Source: Pseudomonas botevensis
GTDB lineage: Bacteria > Pseudomonadota > Gammaproteobacteria > Pseudomonadales > Pseudomonadaceae
Reading direction: 5' to 3'
DNA: 64,000 nt
NCBI RefSeq assembly: GCF_019145475.1
Contig: NZ_JAHTKI010000004.1
Location: 1-64,000, forward strand
Both the position numbers and the translations under genes were made by a program. Of the stretch, positions 40,238-49,048 are shown piece after piece (the first letter of the stretch is position 1; the number at the start of each line of letters is the position of its first letter). The notes beneath the pieces were generated by a model. That model was given only the letters and a program-made list of their open reading frames with translations, was not told where the DNA came from and made no database searches.

Positions 40238-40327
40238 GTCGGGATGTATCCATGACAATTCTTTGATTGTGCTGATTCTCAGTCATAGGATTTATCCGAC
40301 GCAACCCCACTTCAGAGCGCAACTCGT

Positions 40328-41221
40328 ATGGAACGCACTTCTCATCTGCCCAGCCCGGCCCTGGAAAAAACCAGTGGCTGGATCAACGGCTTCATCGGCG
40401 TCGTGATCTTCAGCGGCTCGTTGCCGGCCACGCGCCTGGCGGTGCTGGAGTTCGATCCGCTGTTCCTCACCGTCGTCCGCGCGACCATTGCCGGAGTGTT
40501 GGCGCTGTGCCTGTTGTGGCTGTTTCGCGAGCGGCGTCCGGCGCGGGACCAGTGGTTTTCGTTGTTGATCGTGGCGCTGGGCGTGGTACTGGGTTTTCCC
40601 TTGCTTACCGCGCTGGCGCTGCAGTACGTGACGTCGGCCCATTCGATTGTCTTTGTAGGATTGTTGCCGCTGACTACGGCGATTTTCGGTGTATTGCGCG
40701 GTGGCGAACGGCCGCGTCCGGTGTTCTGGATCTTCTCGGTGCTGGGTAGTGCGCTGGTGGTCGGTTTCGCTATTTCCCAGGGCCTGAGTGCTTCGCCCAT
40801 CGGCGATCTGCTGATGCTGGCGGCCATCCTCGCCTGCGGGCTCGGTTACGCCGAAGGCGCAAAGCTGTCGCGAGCCCTCGGCGGCTGGCAAGTGATCTGC
40901 TGGGCGCTGGTGCTGTCGCTGCCGGTGATGGCGCTGCTGAGCGTCTGGCGGATGCCCGCCTCGCTGCATGGCATCAGTGTTTCGGCCTGGATGTGCCTGG
41001 CATACGTGTCGCTGTTCAGCATGCTGATCGGGTTTGTGTTCTGGTATCGCGGCCTGGCCCAGGGCGGGATTGCGGCGGTCGGGCAGTTGCAGTTGTTGCA
41101 GCCGTTTTTCGGCCTGGCGCTGGCGGCGACGCTGCTGCATGAACAGGTCAGTATCGGCATGCTCGCCGTGACGCTGGGGGTGATTCTGTGCGTGGCCGGG
41201 GCGAAGAAATTTGCCCGGTAA
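40328..41221 (+). CDS. EamA/DMT-superfamily exporter
   Basis: A 297-residue protein with ten transmembrane helices in two EamA repeats ('VIFSGSLPATRLAVLEFDPL' and 'LGGWQVICWALVLSLPVMAL'). Members export amino acids and metabolites, for example the RhtA or YdcZ group. Divergent from the MocR regulator across 90 bp, so probably induced by an amino compound. Ends 3 bp before the stop of the convergent AraC gene. Confidence 0.88.
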   Translation: MERTSHLPSPALEKTSGWINGFIGVVIFSGSLPATRLAVLEFDPLFLTVVRATIAGVLALCLLWLFRERRPARDQWFSLLIVALGVVLGFPLLTALALQYVTSAHSIVFVGLLPLTTAIFGVLRGGERPRPVFWIFSVLGSALVVGFAISQGLSASPIGDLLMLAAILACGLGYAEGAKLSRALGGWQVICWALVLSLPVMALLSVWRMPASLHGISVSAWMCLAYVSLFSMLIGFVFWYRGLAQGGIAAVGQLQLLQPFFGLALAATLLHEQVSIGMLAVTLGVILCVAGAKKFAR

Positions 41222-41224
41222 TCT

Positions 41225-42046
41225 TCAACGGGCGCCCGCCTTCCACTCCCTCGGACTGAGCCCGGTCTTGCGCCGAAACGCCCGGGCCAGCGCCGAAGGA
41301 CTTTCGTAGCCGACCTCCTCGGCGATCAAGGCAATCGGTCGACCCTCGCGCAGGCGTTTCTGCGCGAGGCTGACCCGCCAGTTCACCAGATAATCCGCTG
41401 GCGTCTGCCCCACCACCTGCCGGAAGTGTTCGGCGAAAGCGGCCCGGGACATGCTCGCGGCAGTCGCCAGCTCGGCGACGCTCCAGGCTTTGGCCGGTTG
41501 TTCGTGCATCAGGTTCAGGGCGCGGGACAATCGTGGGTCCGCCAGCCCCGCCATCATCCCCGGTTGCTGGTCGCGACTGCCGATGAGGTGACGCAGCAGC
41601 AAAATCACCAGCAATTCGAACAGACGATCCATCACCGCCACGCGCCCGCAGTGGCCGTCGAACGCTTCCTTGAACAACCATTCCAGAGTGTTGGCCATCT
41701 CCGGCAGCTCGCCGAGTTTCAGTATCAGGTAGTCCGGCAGCGCCGCCGCCAAGGCATTCCCCGCGCCGCCGTCGAAGGTCAGCGAGGCGCACACCAGTTG
41801 CGTGTCCATGGCTTCGTCAGCAAACAGACGATGGGCAAACGGTCGGGGGAAGAAAATCAGCGTTGGTTCGCTTAGGATGACTTCAGGCTCATTCCCCGGT
41901 TTGAGCCGCAATTGACCGGCCTGCAACAGATGCACATGACCTTCCGCCTGCTCGCCACCGTAGGCGCTGATGCCGCAGAAAGTGCCGCTATGGAACGTGC
42001 CGGCATTGACGCCGAAATGGCTGAGCAAAGTAGAAAGGCGATCCAT
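41225..42046 (-). CDS. AraC-family transcriptional regulator with cupin sensor
   Basis: A 273-residue regulator: an N-terminal cupin-like domain (about 1-150, 'FCGISAYGGEQAEGHVHLLQ') and a C-terminal AraC DNA-binding domain ('WSVAELATAASMSRAAFAEH' and 'IALIAEEVGYESPSALARAF'). It is divergent from the AhpD-like gene across 134 bp, so that gene is the natural target. ATG at 42046 begins the conserved 'DRLSTLLSHFG'. Converges with the EamA gene. Confidence 0.9.
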   Translation of the reverse strand: MDRLSTLLSHFGVNAGTFHSGTFCGISAYGGEQAEGHVHLLQAGQLRLKPGNEPEVILSEPTLIFFPRPFAHRLFADEAMDTQLVCASLTFDGGAGNALAAALPDYLILKLGELPEMANTLEWLFKEAFDGHCGRVAVMDRLFELLVILLLRHLIGSRDQQPGMMAGLADPRLSRALNLMHEQPAKAWSVAELATAASMSRAAFAEHFRQVVGQTPADYLVNWRVSLAQKRLREGRPIALIAEEVGYESPSALARAFRRKTGLSPREWKAGAR

Positions 42047-42180
42047 GGGGGATGTTCTCGGTGACAGATTTGGACGATCTGTTGTATATCCTCGACGATT
42101 TGCACCCAAAGCACCAGCCGCGCTGATTAGCATGAACTCCATCCCCGGCGCACTTCGCGACGGACTTTCGGAGAATCACC

Positions 42181-42693
42181 ATGAGCCGCATCGCCCCCCT
42201 CAGCCTCGATACCGCCACCGACGCCACCCGCCCATCGCTTGAAGGCGTGCAGAAGAAAATCGGCTTCCTGCCCAATCTGTTCACCACCCTGGCCAAGGCT
42301 CCGGTCGCGCTGGATACCTACCTGCAAGCCTCGGCCATACTCGGCAAGACCTCGCTGAGCGCCAAGGAAAAAGAAGCGGTGTACCTCGCCACCTCGCAGG
42401 TCAACGGTTGCGACTATTGCCTGACGGCGCACTCGCTGTTCGCCAGCAAGGCCGGACTCTCGGCGCTAGAAATTGGCGAGGCCCGCCACGGCCGCCTCAA
42501 CGCGTTCGCCGCCCTCGCTCGGGAGCTGACCGAAACCCGTGGTCACCTGAGCGACGAGCAGATCGCCATTGCCCGCGCCGCCGGCATCGATGACAAGAAA
42601 ATCATCGAAGTCATCGCCCTCGTCGCCGTACAGACCCTGACCAACTACCTGAACAACGTCGCCCTGACCGACATCGACTTCCCGGCCATCTGA
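42181..42693 (+). CDS. Carboxymuconolactone decarboxylase/AhpD-family protein
   Basis: A 170-residue alpha-helical protein with the peroxidase-linked CxxC in 'VNGCDYCLTAHSLFASKAGL', as in AhpD-like thiol reductants. GAGAATC lies upstream of ATG. Probably part of peroxide or alkyl-hydroperoxide defence rather than aromatic decarboxylation. Divergent from the AraC regulator, convergent with the SulP gene. Confidence 0.88.
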   Translation: MSRIAPLSLDTATDATRPSLEGVQKKIGFLPNLFTTLAKAPVALDTYLQASAILGKTSLSAKEKEAVYLATSQVNGCDYCLTAHSLFASKAGLSALEIGEARHGRLNAFAALARELTETRGHLSDEQIAIARAAGIDDKKIIEVIALVAVQTLTNYLNNVALTDIDFPAI

Positions 42694-42711
42694 ACAGACA
42701 CCACAAACAAT

Positions 42712-42738
42712 CGTGGGAGCGGGCACCCCGCTCCCACG
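42712..42738. terminator. REP-derived 12-bp palindrome between convergent genes
   Basis: CGTGGGAGCGGG (42712-42723) pairs with CCCGCTCCCACG (42727-42738) around CAC. The sequence is REP-like, and its place between convergent genes fits a bidirectional terminator, although U-runs are short. Confidence 0.65.
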
Positions 42739-42757
42739 TTGTTGAAGGAAGACGCCT

Positions 42758-44203
42758 TCAGTCGTGATCGACGCCCGCGCGTTTGAGCAGTTTCTTGCAG
42801 CGCTCGGACAGATGAAACACCTGCAGATGCTTGCCCGCCTTGGCATAGCGTTCACGCAGGGTTTTCAGTGCGGCGATGGCCGAATAGTCGACGAAGATCA
42901 GATGCCGGCAATCGAGGGTGACCCGCTGCGGATCGTTGGCCGGGTCGAACTGGTTCAGGAACGGCGTGGTCGAGGCGAAAAACAGCGTACCGTGCAGGCG
43001 ATAGAGTTTGCTGCCGTCCGCTTCCTGATGCTCATCGGCGTACAACTCACGGGCCTGCTGCCAGGCGAAGTTCAGCGCCGCGATGACGATCCCGCACAGC
43101 ACAGCCGTCGCCAGGTCGGTGAACACGGTGATGGTGGTCACCGCGATGATGACCAGCACATCGTTGAACGGCACTTTGTTCAGCACCCGCAACGACGCCC
43201 AGGCGAACGTCTGCTGCGACACCACGAACATCACCCCCACCAGCGCCGCCAGAGGAATGCGCTCGATCAGCGGCGACAGAAACAGAATGAACAGCAGAAT
43301 CAGCATCCCGGCCACCACGCCGGACAAACGCCCGCGCCCGCCGGAGCTGAGGTTGATCACGGTCTGCCCGATCATCGCGCAGCCGCCCATGCCACCGAAC
43401 ACACCCGAAACCATGTTCGCCGCACCCAGTGCCACGCACTCGCGATCCGGGTAGCCGCGCGTTTCGGTGATTTCATCGGTAAGGTTGAGGGTCAGCAGGG
43501 TTTCCAGCAGCCCGACCAGCGCCATCAGAATCGCGTACGGGGCGATGATGCCCAGGGTTTGCAGATTCCACGGGATGTCCGGCAGGGCGAAGGTCGGCAG
43601 ACCGCCAGCAATGTGCGCCATGTCGCCGAGGGTGCGGGTCGGCAGACCGAGCAGGTAGACCAGCAGGCCCACGCCGAGGATCGCCACCAGTGCCGGCGGC
43701 ACCGCGCGGGTCAGGCGCGGCAGGATGTAGACGATGGCCATGGTCAGCAGCACCAGCCCGGTCATCAGGTACAACGGCGTGCCGCTGAGCCAGTGTTCAC
43801 CGCTCTTGAAATGCTCCAGTTGCGCCAGCGCAATGATGATCGCCAGACCGTTGACGAAGCCGAGCATCACCGGATGCGGCACCATCCGCACCAGTTTGCC
43901 CAGGCGCAACACACCGAAGGCCACCATGATCAGCCCGCCGAGCAACACCGTCGCCAACAGGTATTGCACGCCGTGCTGCACCACCAGCGCCACGATCACT
44001 ACCGCCATCGAACCGGCCGCCCCGGAAATCATCCCCGGCCGACCACCGAACAGCGCCGTCAGCGTACAAATGATGAACGCGCCATACAGGCCCATCAGCG
44101 GATTGAGATGCGCCACCAGCGCAAACGCAATGCATTCGGGCAACAGGGCAAACGAGGTGGTGAGTCCGGCCAGGACATCGGCGCGCAGACGAATCGGTTT
44201 CAT
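42758..44203 (-). CDS. SulP-family anion transporter with STAS domain
   Basis: A 481-residue transporter of the SLC26/SulP family. About 10-12 transmembrane segments precede a cytoplasmic STAS domain at about residues 385-475 ('QRVTLDCRHLIFVDYSAIAA'). The TM1-3 block 'AGLTTSFALLPECIAFALVA' and 'GMISGAAGSMAVVIVALVV' are family signatures. Sulfate, bicarbonate or another anion could be carried; substrate is not read from sequence. ATG at 44203 is used; a 7-bp inverted repeat lies in the leader. Confidence 0.9.
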   Translation of the reverse strand: MKPIRLRADVLAGLTTSFALLPECIAFALVAHLNPLMGLYGAFIICTLTALFGGRPGMISGAAGSMAVVIVALVVQHGVQYLLATVLLGGLIMVAFGVLRLGKLVRMVPHPVMLGFVNGLAIIIALAQLEHFKSGEHWLSGTPLYLMTGLVLLTMAIVYILPRLTRAVPPALVAILGVGLLVYLLGLPTRTLGDMAHIAGGLPTFALPDIPWNLQTLGIIAPYAILMALVGLLETLLTLNLTDEITETRGYPDRECVALGAANMVSGVFGGMGGCAMIGQTVINLSSGGRGRLSGVVAGMLILLFILFLSPLIERIPLAALVGVMFVVSQQTFAWASLRVLNKVPFNDVLVIIAVTTITVFTDLATAVLCGIVIAALNFAWQQARELYADEHQEADGSKLYRLHGTLFFASTTPFLNQFDPANDPQRVTLDCRHLIFVDYSAIAALKTLRERYAKAGKHLQVFHLSERCKKLLKRAGVDHD

Positions 44204-44218
44204 GGCATACCTGACAGA

Positions 44219-44239
44219 GCGGCCGACGGGCACGGCCGC
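44219..44239 (-). promoter_or_regulatory. GCGGCCG/CGGCCGC inverted repeat in the sulP leader
   Basis: GCGGCCG (44219-44225) and CGGCCGC (44233-44239) are exact inverted repeats with a 7-bp spacer, lying 16-36 bp upstream of the sulP ATG on the minus strand. In RNA they form a stable hairpin next to the ribosome site, so a leader-control role is possible. Confidence 0.45.
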
Positions 44240-44363
44240 TGATATTCGCGGGAAAAGAAGGGTTGCGGATGTTACGGAAATGTCCGGGATCGGGCCAGTC
44301 ATCGCTGACAGCCAATGACTGGCGCACTATGCTTGCGCGCTGTTTTTATCGAAGGAAATCCGC

Positions 44364-44660
44364 ATGTCGACCGAATTGACCCGCCGCGAAGTCTGCCAGC
44401 AGTTGCGCGACGCGGCCCTGGGTATTCGTCCGTTACAAGTGATCCACGCGGGAACGAGTCAGGTATCGGTCGACATCGAAGGCTGGCAACTGCAACTCGA
44501 ATTCGACGGCCAGCATCTGCATCACTGCAGCCAGTGCCGCTGCCCGGACGGCCGCGAATGGACGCTCGACAGCCGGCAACGCTTCGGCACCGATCCGGTC
44601 AGCCTGCTGAGCACCTGGGAATTGGCGCAGATCGAGGGTTTGTTGCGCCGGGTCGAATGA
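44364..44660 (+). CDS. Small cysteine-containing hypothetical protein
   Basis: A 98-residue soluble protein. GAAGGAAATCC precedes the ATG with ideal spacing. The central 'HHCSQCRCPDGREWTLDSRQ' contains a CxxCxC cluster that might bind metal, and 'GWQLQLEFDGQHL' is a short beta region. I recall Pseudomonas-restricted proteins of this type but not a function. Stands between the divergent SulP gene and a lipoprotein gene. Confidence 0.72.
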   Translation: MSTELTRREVCQQLRDAALGIRPLQVIHAGTSQVSVDIEGWQLQLEFDGQHLHHCSQCRCPDGREWTLDSRQRFGTDPVSLLSTWELAQIEGLLRRVE

Positions 44661-44736
44661 GGCGGGCGAACACCCTTGCTCGATGATGGCACTCTGCCCA
44701 TAATTCGCCCCCCTCCTCTACACGCAAGGAAATGCC

Positions 44737-45282
44737 GTGAAAAAATCTCTGCTGTTCGTCCCGCTGCTGGCCCTGCTGCTTCAAGGTTGTGGCGTGACCA
44801 TGACCCGCTACGAGCCAAGTTACGACAACGTTCAGAAGCTCAAGCAAACGCCACCGCTGCACGCGATCAGCAATCCGCAAGTGACGGCCGCTTCGGGCGA
44901 AGGCTCGCTGATGGTCCGGGCCAACCCGATCAGCTCGCCAACCGGCAGCATCCCGGCGCACATCCAGGACGCCATCACCGAGGAACTGCGCAAGGCCGGC
45001 CTGCTTGACCCGAACGCCGCCCGCCACCTGCAAGTGCTGGTGGTGAAAAACCAGTTGAATGCCGGCATGGGCACCGGTGACGGCAAAATCGCCGCACGCT
45101 TCACGCTGCTCAACGGCAACGACGTGGTGTACGACGCGACCAAGGATGTCAGCCACGAGTGGAACAGCAGCTTCTTCGGCTTCATCGCCATTCCCAACGC
45201 CGCCAACGCCTACAACCCGATGCTGAAAGATTTGCTGAAGGATCTGTACAGCGATCCGCAATTCATTCAGGCCCTGAAATAA
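44737..45282 (+). CDS. Lipoprotein of unknown function
   Basis: A 181-residue predicted lipoprotein; 'LLLQGC' (Cys18) is the lipobox after a normal leader. The mature part has 'SGEGSLMVRANPISSPTGSI' and 'AARHLQVLVVKNQLNAGMGT', and a C-terminal 'NAANAYNPMLKDLLKDLYSD'. AAGGAAATGCC lies upstream of ATG. Function not recognised. A strong bidirectional terminator follows, shared with a convergent lipoprotein gene. Confidence 0.8.
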   Translation: MKKSLLFVPLLALLLQGCGVTMTRYEPSYDNVQKLKQTPPLHAISNPQVTAASGEGSLMVRANPISSPTGSIPAHIQDAITEELRKAGLLDPNAARHLQVLVVKNQLNAGMGTGDGKIAARFTLLNGNDVVYDATKDVSHEWNSSFFGFIAIPNAANAYNPMLKDLLKDLYSDPQFIQALK

Positions 45283-45287
45283 GGGTA

Positions 45288-45318
45288 AAAAAAGAGCCGC
45301 GATTGCGGCTCTTTTTTT
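45288..45318. terminator. Bidirectional intrinsic terminator AAGAGCCGC/GCGGCTCTT
   Basis: AGAGCCGC and GCGGCTCT pair around GATT, with an A-run before and TTTTTTT after the stem, giving terminators on both strands for the two convergent lipoprotein genes. Confidence 0.95.
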
Positions 45319-45342
45319 GGCTGCTTACCCGCGCAACGCGGA

Positions 45343-45957
45343 TCAGAGGGCCGAGTATTTCGGGCGGTTGCTGTCAGCCCATTCTTTGAGCAACGCATTG
45401 ACCTGGCGAGTGAACGTGTCACTCACCGCAGCCTTGGGCGTATTGAACGCCAGAGGAATGAACCAGATGCCCATCCAGGTGCCGACCGAGTCATGATTGC
45501 TCGCTGTGGTCAGAGGCTGCCCTTGCTGATCGAGGGTTTCCAGGCTCAGGGTGTACTGGTCGGTGGCGTAGGCCGGAATGATCGTCATGCTCAGACCACT
45601 GATGAACGCCAGCGCCAACTCACCACCATTTGGCGGATGGTTGTACATCTTCAGGCGCAGACTGTAGTCGCCCGGTTGCTTCTCGAATTCGTCCAGCGTG
45701 ACGCGACCGAACAGGCCGGAGTCCGTCAGGGCTTTTTGCAGTTGCGGCTTGAGCATGTCCCGCGCTTGCGGCAACTCCACGGCGGAAGCGCTTTTCGGCT
45801 CGCCCTGATAGAAATCGAAATCGACATAGACATTAGGCTTGTTGGCATAGCTTGCCATCGACGGCAGCGTGACCGGCGCCACTTCGTCCTTGGTAAAACT
45901 GGCGCAACCGCCCAGTGTCAGCACCAGGCCCAGCGCCAGGATTTTCCCGAATTGCAT
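45343..45957 (-). CDS. Lipoprotein of unknown function
   Basis: A 204-residue predicted lipoprotein. ATG at 45957 gives 'QFGKILALGLVLTLGGC' with the lipobox (Cys18). The mature region has 'NVYVDFDFYQGEPKSASAVE' and 'LALAFISGLSMTIIPAYATD', a hydrophobic stretch in the middle, and 'YTLSLETLDQQGQPLTTASN'. The layout resembles the lipoprotein on the opposite strand only in being an outer-membrane anchored protein. Function unknown. Confidence 0.8.
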   Translation of the reverse strand: MQFGKILALGLVLTLGGCASFTKDEVAPVTLPSMASYANKPNVYVDFDFYQGEPKSASAVELPQARDMLKPQLQKALTDSGLFGRVTLDEFEKQPGDYSLRLKMYNHPPNGGELALAFISGLSMTIIPAYATDQYTLSLETLDQQGQPLTTASNHDSVGTWMGIWFIPLAFNTPKAAVSDTFTRQVNALLKEWADSNRPKYSAL

Positions 45958-46078
45958 GATGTCTTCCCTAAGTGATAGCAAAGAGCCTCCATTGCGGAGA
46001 GCCGGGGCGGATTCTAGTGATCGCCCGTCTGCGGGAAAAGACCAAACAACAGAAAAACCCGAAAAAAGTCAGAGTCGA

Positions 46079-46537
46079 TCAATCGCCTCGCAAATCGAGG
46101 TTGTAGGTGTAGTAACCGGTATCGCGCACATAACCCAGCGATTCATACAGACCCTGCGCGGTGAAATTGTCGATGGCGGTTTCCAGCACCAGCCCCTTGG
46201 CGCCGCTCGCCAACACAAAGTCCCGCGTAGTGTTCATCAATAGCCTGCCGACGCCCCGCCCACGGGCCGCAGGCGCAGTGAACAAGTCGCTGAGCAGCCA
46301 GGTGCGATGAGCATCGATGGACGAAAACGACGGGTACAACTGTACGAATCCGAGTGCTTCAGCGTTTTCGTTCTCAGCCAGAAAAATCACCGACTCACCA
46401 CCCGCCATGCGCTCGGCGATGAACGCCCGCGACTGGGCGAGGTTCGGCGGCTGACCATAAAAGCCGCGATAGGCGTCAAACAGTGTGGCGACCGCCTCAA
46501 GATGAACCGCACTGGCGCGCAATGCCTGAATACCCAT
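46079..46537 (-). CDS. GNAT-family N-acetyltransferase
   Basis: A 152-residue acetyltransferase. The acetyl-CoA loop is 'TAPAARGRGVGRLLMNTTRD' and the C-terminal 'KGLVLETAIDNFTAQGLYES' gives strands 5-6 with the usual Tyr ('YESLGYVRD'). 'FGQVQLYPSFSSI'-like 'GFVQLYPSFSSIDAHRTWLL' is strand 4. Substrate unknown. Divergent from the TetR regulator across 143 bp, so possibly its target. Confidence 0.87.
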   Translation of the reverse strand: MGIQALRASAVHLEAVATLFDAYRGFYGQPPNLAQSRAFIAERMAGGESVIFLAENENAEALGFVQLYPSFSSIDAHRTWLLSDLFTAPAARGRGVGRLLMNTTRDFVLASGAKGLVLETAIDNFTAQGLYESLGYVRDTGYYTYNLDLRGD

Positions 46538-46609
46538 ATGCCCTCCCCGATGACTTTCAATAATGGAACCAGCATAGCGCTGTCGACCGAGTGCGCTGGC
46601 TTAACCGCT

Positions 46610-46625
46610 ATATAGTTTTGTATAT
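46610..46625. promoter_or_regulatory. AT-rich inverted repeat upstream of tetR-type gene
   Basis: ATATA (46610-46614) and TATAT (46621-46625) with GTTTTG between. The island is far more AT-rich than its surroundings and also holds -10-like elements; it may be promoter, operator or both. Confidence 0.3.
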
Positions 46626-46680
46626 TGCGAAACCGAATTCGCCAGAACCTTGCCATGCCGTCCTTGAAATCCGTACTTCC

Positions 46681-47322
46681 ATGAGCAGCATCCGCGAACG
46701 CAATCAACAACTCATCCTCGCCGCCGCCAGCGAGGAATTCGCCGCCAACGGCTTCGACGCGACCCAGACCCGCGACATCGCCGTTCGCGCCGGCGTGCCC
46801 AAGGCCAATCTGTATTACTACTTCCAGAGCAAGGAAAACCTCTACGGCAAAGTGCTGCTCGGCTTTGTCGAACCGCTGCTGGAAGCCTCGGCGGTGCTGC
46901 GCGAAAGCGACGACCCGCTGATCGGCCTGCGCGCCTATGTCGCCGCCCGCATCCGCATCGCCCGCGAACATCCGGCAATTGCCAAGGTGTTCAGCGGCGA
47001 ATTGCTGCTCGGCGGCCGCCAACTGCCCGAAGAATGCCGCGACCTGCTGCACGCCGAAGCCCGACGCAACGTCGATTGCCTGCGCAGCTGGATCGACCGG
47101 GGCCTGCTCGCGCCGGTCGACCCGGAGCATCTGATGCTGTTCATCTGGTCAGCGACCCGCACCTACACCAACATCGGCTGGCAAATGGGCCGCATCACCG
47201 GACGGGAGGTGCCGCTGGATGAAGATTATGAGAACGCGACGCAGACCATCACGCGACTGGTGCTGGAGGGCGTGGTGGCCGAGCCGGTGAGGGATGTCCG
47301 GATGTTGATGTTTGCGACCTGA
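46681..47322 (+). CDS. TetR-family regulator (RutR/YcdC-like C-terminal domain)
   Basis: A 213-residue regulator. The N-terminal TetR helix-turn-helix is 'NGFDATQTRDIAVRAGVPKA' followed by 'NLYYYFQSKENLYGKVLLGF'. The C-terminal ligand domain ('ARRNVDCLRSWIDRGLLAPV' and 'LFIWSATRTYTNIGWQMGRI') is of the RutR/YcdC group that senses pyrimidines or related bases. ATG at 46681 is chosen. An AT-rich inverted repeat, ATATA-N6-TATAT, lies at 46610-46625 in the upstream region. Confidence 0.88.
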   Translation: MSSIRERNQQLILAAASEEFAANGFDATQTRDIAVRAGVPKANLYYYFQSKENLYGKVLLGFVEPLLEASAVLRESDDPLIGLRAYVAARIRIAREHPAIAKVFSGELLLGGRQLPEECRDLLHAEARRNVDCLRSWIDRGLLAPVDPEHLMLFIWSATRTYTNIGWQMGRITGREVPLDEDYENATQTITRLVLEGVVAEPVRDVRMLMFAT

Positions 47323-47352
47323 ACGGGGGACGCGATACCGCCTCACAATGGA

Positions 47353-48372
47353 TTACGGCATCAGATCCAGTGGCAGAGCTTCGTCGTGCGTCATTCGTAC
47401 GTGCCAGGCCTGCAGCACATCGGGCACCTGTTTTTTCCATTTCGCCACGTTGGTGTAGTAGCGCGCCCTGACTTTGCGCTGCTCGTCAAAAACCAACAGC
47501 ACCAGCCACAACCGGTTGCCCGGCGCACGCATCAGGATCGCCGCATTGCTGGAAGCCAGGCCTCGTACCCAGAACTCATCGACCGCGCCATCCGGCACAT
47601 CGGCCGATGCCTCGCCCGTCACCATCGAACCACTGTTGTTGAGCAGGGTTTGATAGTCGCCTTTGAGCAGAACACGCAACGCTTGATCTTCCTGCGGCGT
47701 GCGCAGCACGCCCAGACTGAGCAAATCGTAGTCGATCGATATGGGTTGCTCTGACGCGACATAACGTCCGGCGTAATAGACGCCCACCCCGCCGCCGCAC
47801 GCCCCTTCACCCCCCTCCTGCTCAACGTCCAGCAGACCGTTGGATGCGCTGAACTTCAACGTGCAATTCCCGCCTTCGTAATGAGCGGCAGCACCGGCAA
47901 TCGTGGCGACGCCATCCATGTCTCCAGAGTTGCCGCCGTTTGCCGCCGAGATATCAAAGGCGATGTGCGTAGCGTCCTGACGTGATGTGGTCACTTGCGC
48001 CGCCGTGGAGGTGCCCCACGGAATCATTTGCCAGGTCGCATTCCAGGTGAAGGGCCTGGCCGCGTATTCAAGTGCTTTCATACGCATCAGATACTGGCGG
48101 CGCAAACAGGAAATATCCTCTGCGCATCGATTGCGCTGCTTGAGCCACTCGCGCTGATCGGCCTTGAGGGCCTTGGAGTCGGACACTGTGGGGAGCGTTG
48201 TCTGCCAGAGTGCACCAAGCTTTTCATCAAGGCTTGAGGTGTAGGGGTCTGCGCAGATCGCCTTCTCGGCGGGATTGCCGGCACTGGCGCAATCGAAACT
48301 GCTGGCATGGACCATCGGGGTGAGCGAGAGGTACGCCAGTACGACGGCGTACCGGCACTTGAAAGCGGGCAT
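47353..48372 (-). CDS. LprI-like lysozyme-inhibitor domain protein
   Basis: A 339-residue exported protein (signal peptide 1-23, 'TPMVHA|SSFDCA'). Residues about 26-95 match the LprI/DUF1311 domain: 'FDCASAGNPAEKAICADPYT', 'LDEKLGALWQTTLPT' and 'CAEDISCLRRQYLMRMKALE' with the conserved cysteines. The C-terminal 240 residues ('GKCTLKF'-like 'GGNCTLKFSASNGLLDVEQE') have no family I recognise. LprI proteins can inhibit lysozyme; here the extra domain may give another role. Confidence 0.8.
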   Translation of the reverse strand: MPAFKCRYAVVLAYLSLTPMVHASSFDCASAGNPAEKAICADPYTSSLDEKLGALWQTTLPTVSDSKALKADQREWLKQRNRCAEDISCLRRQYLMRMKALEYAARPFTWNATWQMIPWGTSTAAQVTTSRQDATHIAFDISAANGGNSGDMDGVATIAGAAAHYEGGNCTLKFSASNGLLDVEQEGGEGACGGGVGVYYAGRYVASEQPISIDYDLLSLGVLRTPQEDQALRVLLKGDYQTLLNNSGSMVTGEASADVPDGAVDEFWVRGLASSNAAILMRAPGNRLWLVLLVFDEQRKVRARYYTNVAKWKKQVPDVLQAWHVRMTHDEALPLDLMP

Positions 48373-48438
48373 TGCTGGATTCCATTCTTCAAACGATGTC
48401 GCAGTGACACAGAAATTCTGGGGGAGCGACGATTCGAC

Positions 48439-48463
48439 TTCGCGAGCAAGCCTGCTCCCCCGG
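48439..48463. repeat. Single REP-type element
   Basis: TTCGCGAGCAAGCCTGCTCC followed by CCCGG is a single REP copy with a small change from the consensus. It lies 20 bp from the stop codon of the cysteine hydrolase gene. Confidence 0.7.
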
Positions 48464-48483
48464 ACAGCGGGGTGTGGTGTGCT

Positions 48484-49017
48484 TCAGAAAAGGATGTCGG
48501 CAGCCGGTTTGACGTCGATCCGCGCCACCGAACCGGTCAGGTGCGCCAGGTCCTTGTTGTGTTCGGCGATGATGTCTTCGGCGCTCATGTTGCCGTTGTC
48601 GACCGTGGTGTGAGCGTCGGCTGCAAGCTCCACGTCGTAACCCAGTTGATGGGCCTGGCGCACGGTGGCGTTGACGCAGTAGTCGGTTTGCATGCCGCAG
48701 ATCACCAGGCGGTCGAAGTCTTCCAGCGGCACCAGTTTTTGCAGGTTGGTCTGGTAGAACGAATCCCGGGTGGTTTTGCCGACACGCAAGTCGCTGGATG
48801 CCGTGACCAGGCCTTCGGCCAGTTGCCAGCCCTCGGCGCCGTGGGCCAGCGGACTGTCCTTCTCTTCGTGCTGGATCAGCACAACCGGAACCCCGGCCTT
48901 GCGTGCGCGTGTACTGAGAGCGTTGATGGTGTCGATCACGCGAGTGACGTCGTAGCACTCGTATTCGCCCGCGCACAGGGCGCGCTGGACGTCGATGATC
49001 AGCAATGCGGTGGTCAT
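48484..49017 (-). CDS. Isochorismatase-like cysteine hydrolase
   Basis: A 177-residue hydrolase, shorter than the one at 11017 but with the same triad: Asp9 in 'LLIIDVQRALC', Lys81 in 'LRVGKTTRDSFYQ' and Cys114 in 'CGMQTDYCVNATVRQAHQLG'. The nicotinamidase-type subgroup is a possible match, but substrate is unknown. Lies upstream of the LprI-like gene and downstream of ggt, all on the minus strand; a hairpin separates it from ggt. Confidence 0.88.
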   Translation of the reverse strand: MTTALLIIDVQRALCAGEYECYDVTRVIDTINALSTRARKAGVPVVLIQHEEKDSPLAHGAEGWQLAEGLVTASSDLRVGKTTRDSFYQTNLQKLVPLEDFDRLVICGMQTDYCVNATVRQAHQLGYDVELAADAHTTVDNGNMSAEDIIAEHNKDLAHLTGSVARIDVKPAADILF

Positions 49018-49048
49018 GATGTGCCTTCCTTGATCGAACTTTGAGACA

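Noticed and set aside
40238-40327. MocR operator (ATCCATGAC..GTCATAGGAT)
   Set aside because: The inverted repeat is imperfect, with one extra base, and MocR sites are usually direct repeats, so support is weak.
42764-44242. 492-codon plus-strand frame over the SulP gene
   Set aside because: Antisense shadow of SulP, a common artefact in high-GC DNA.
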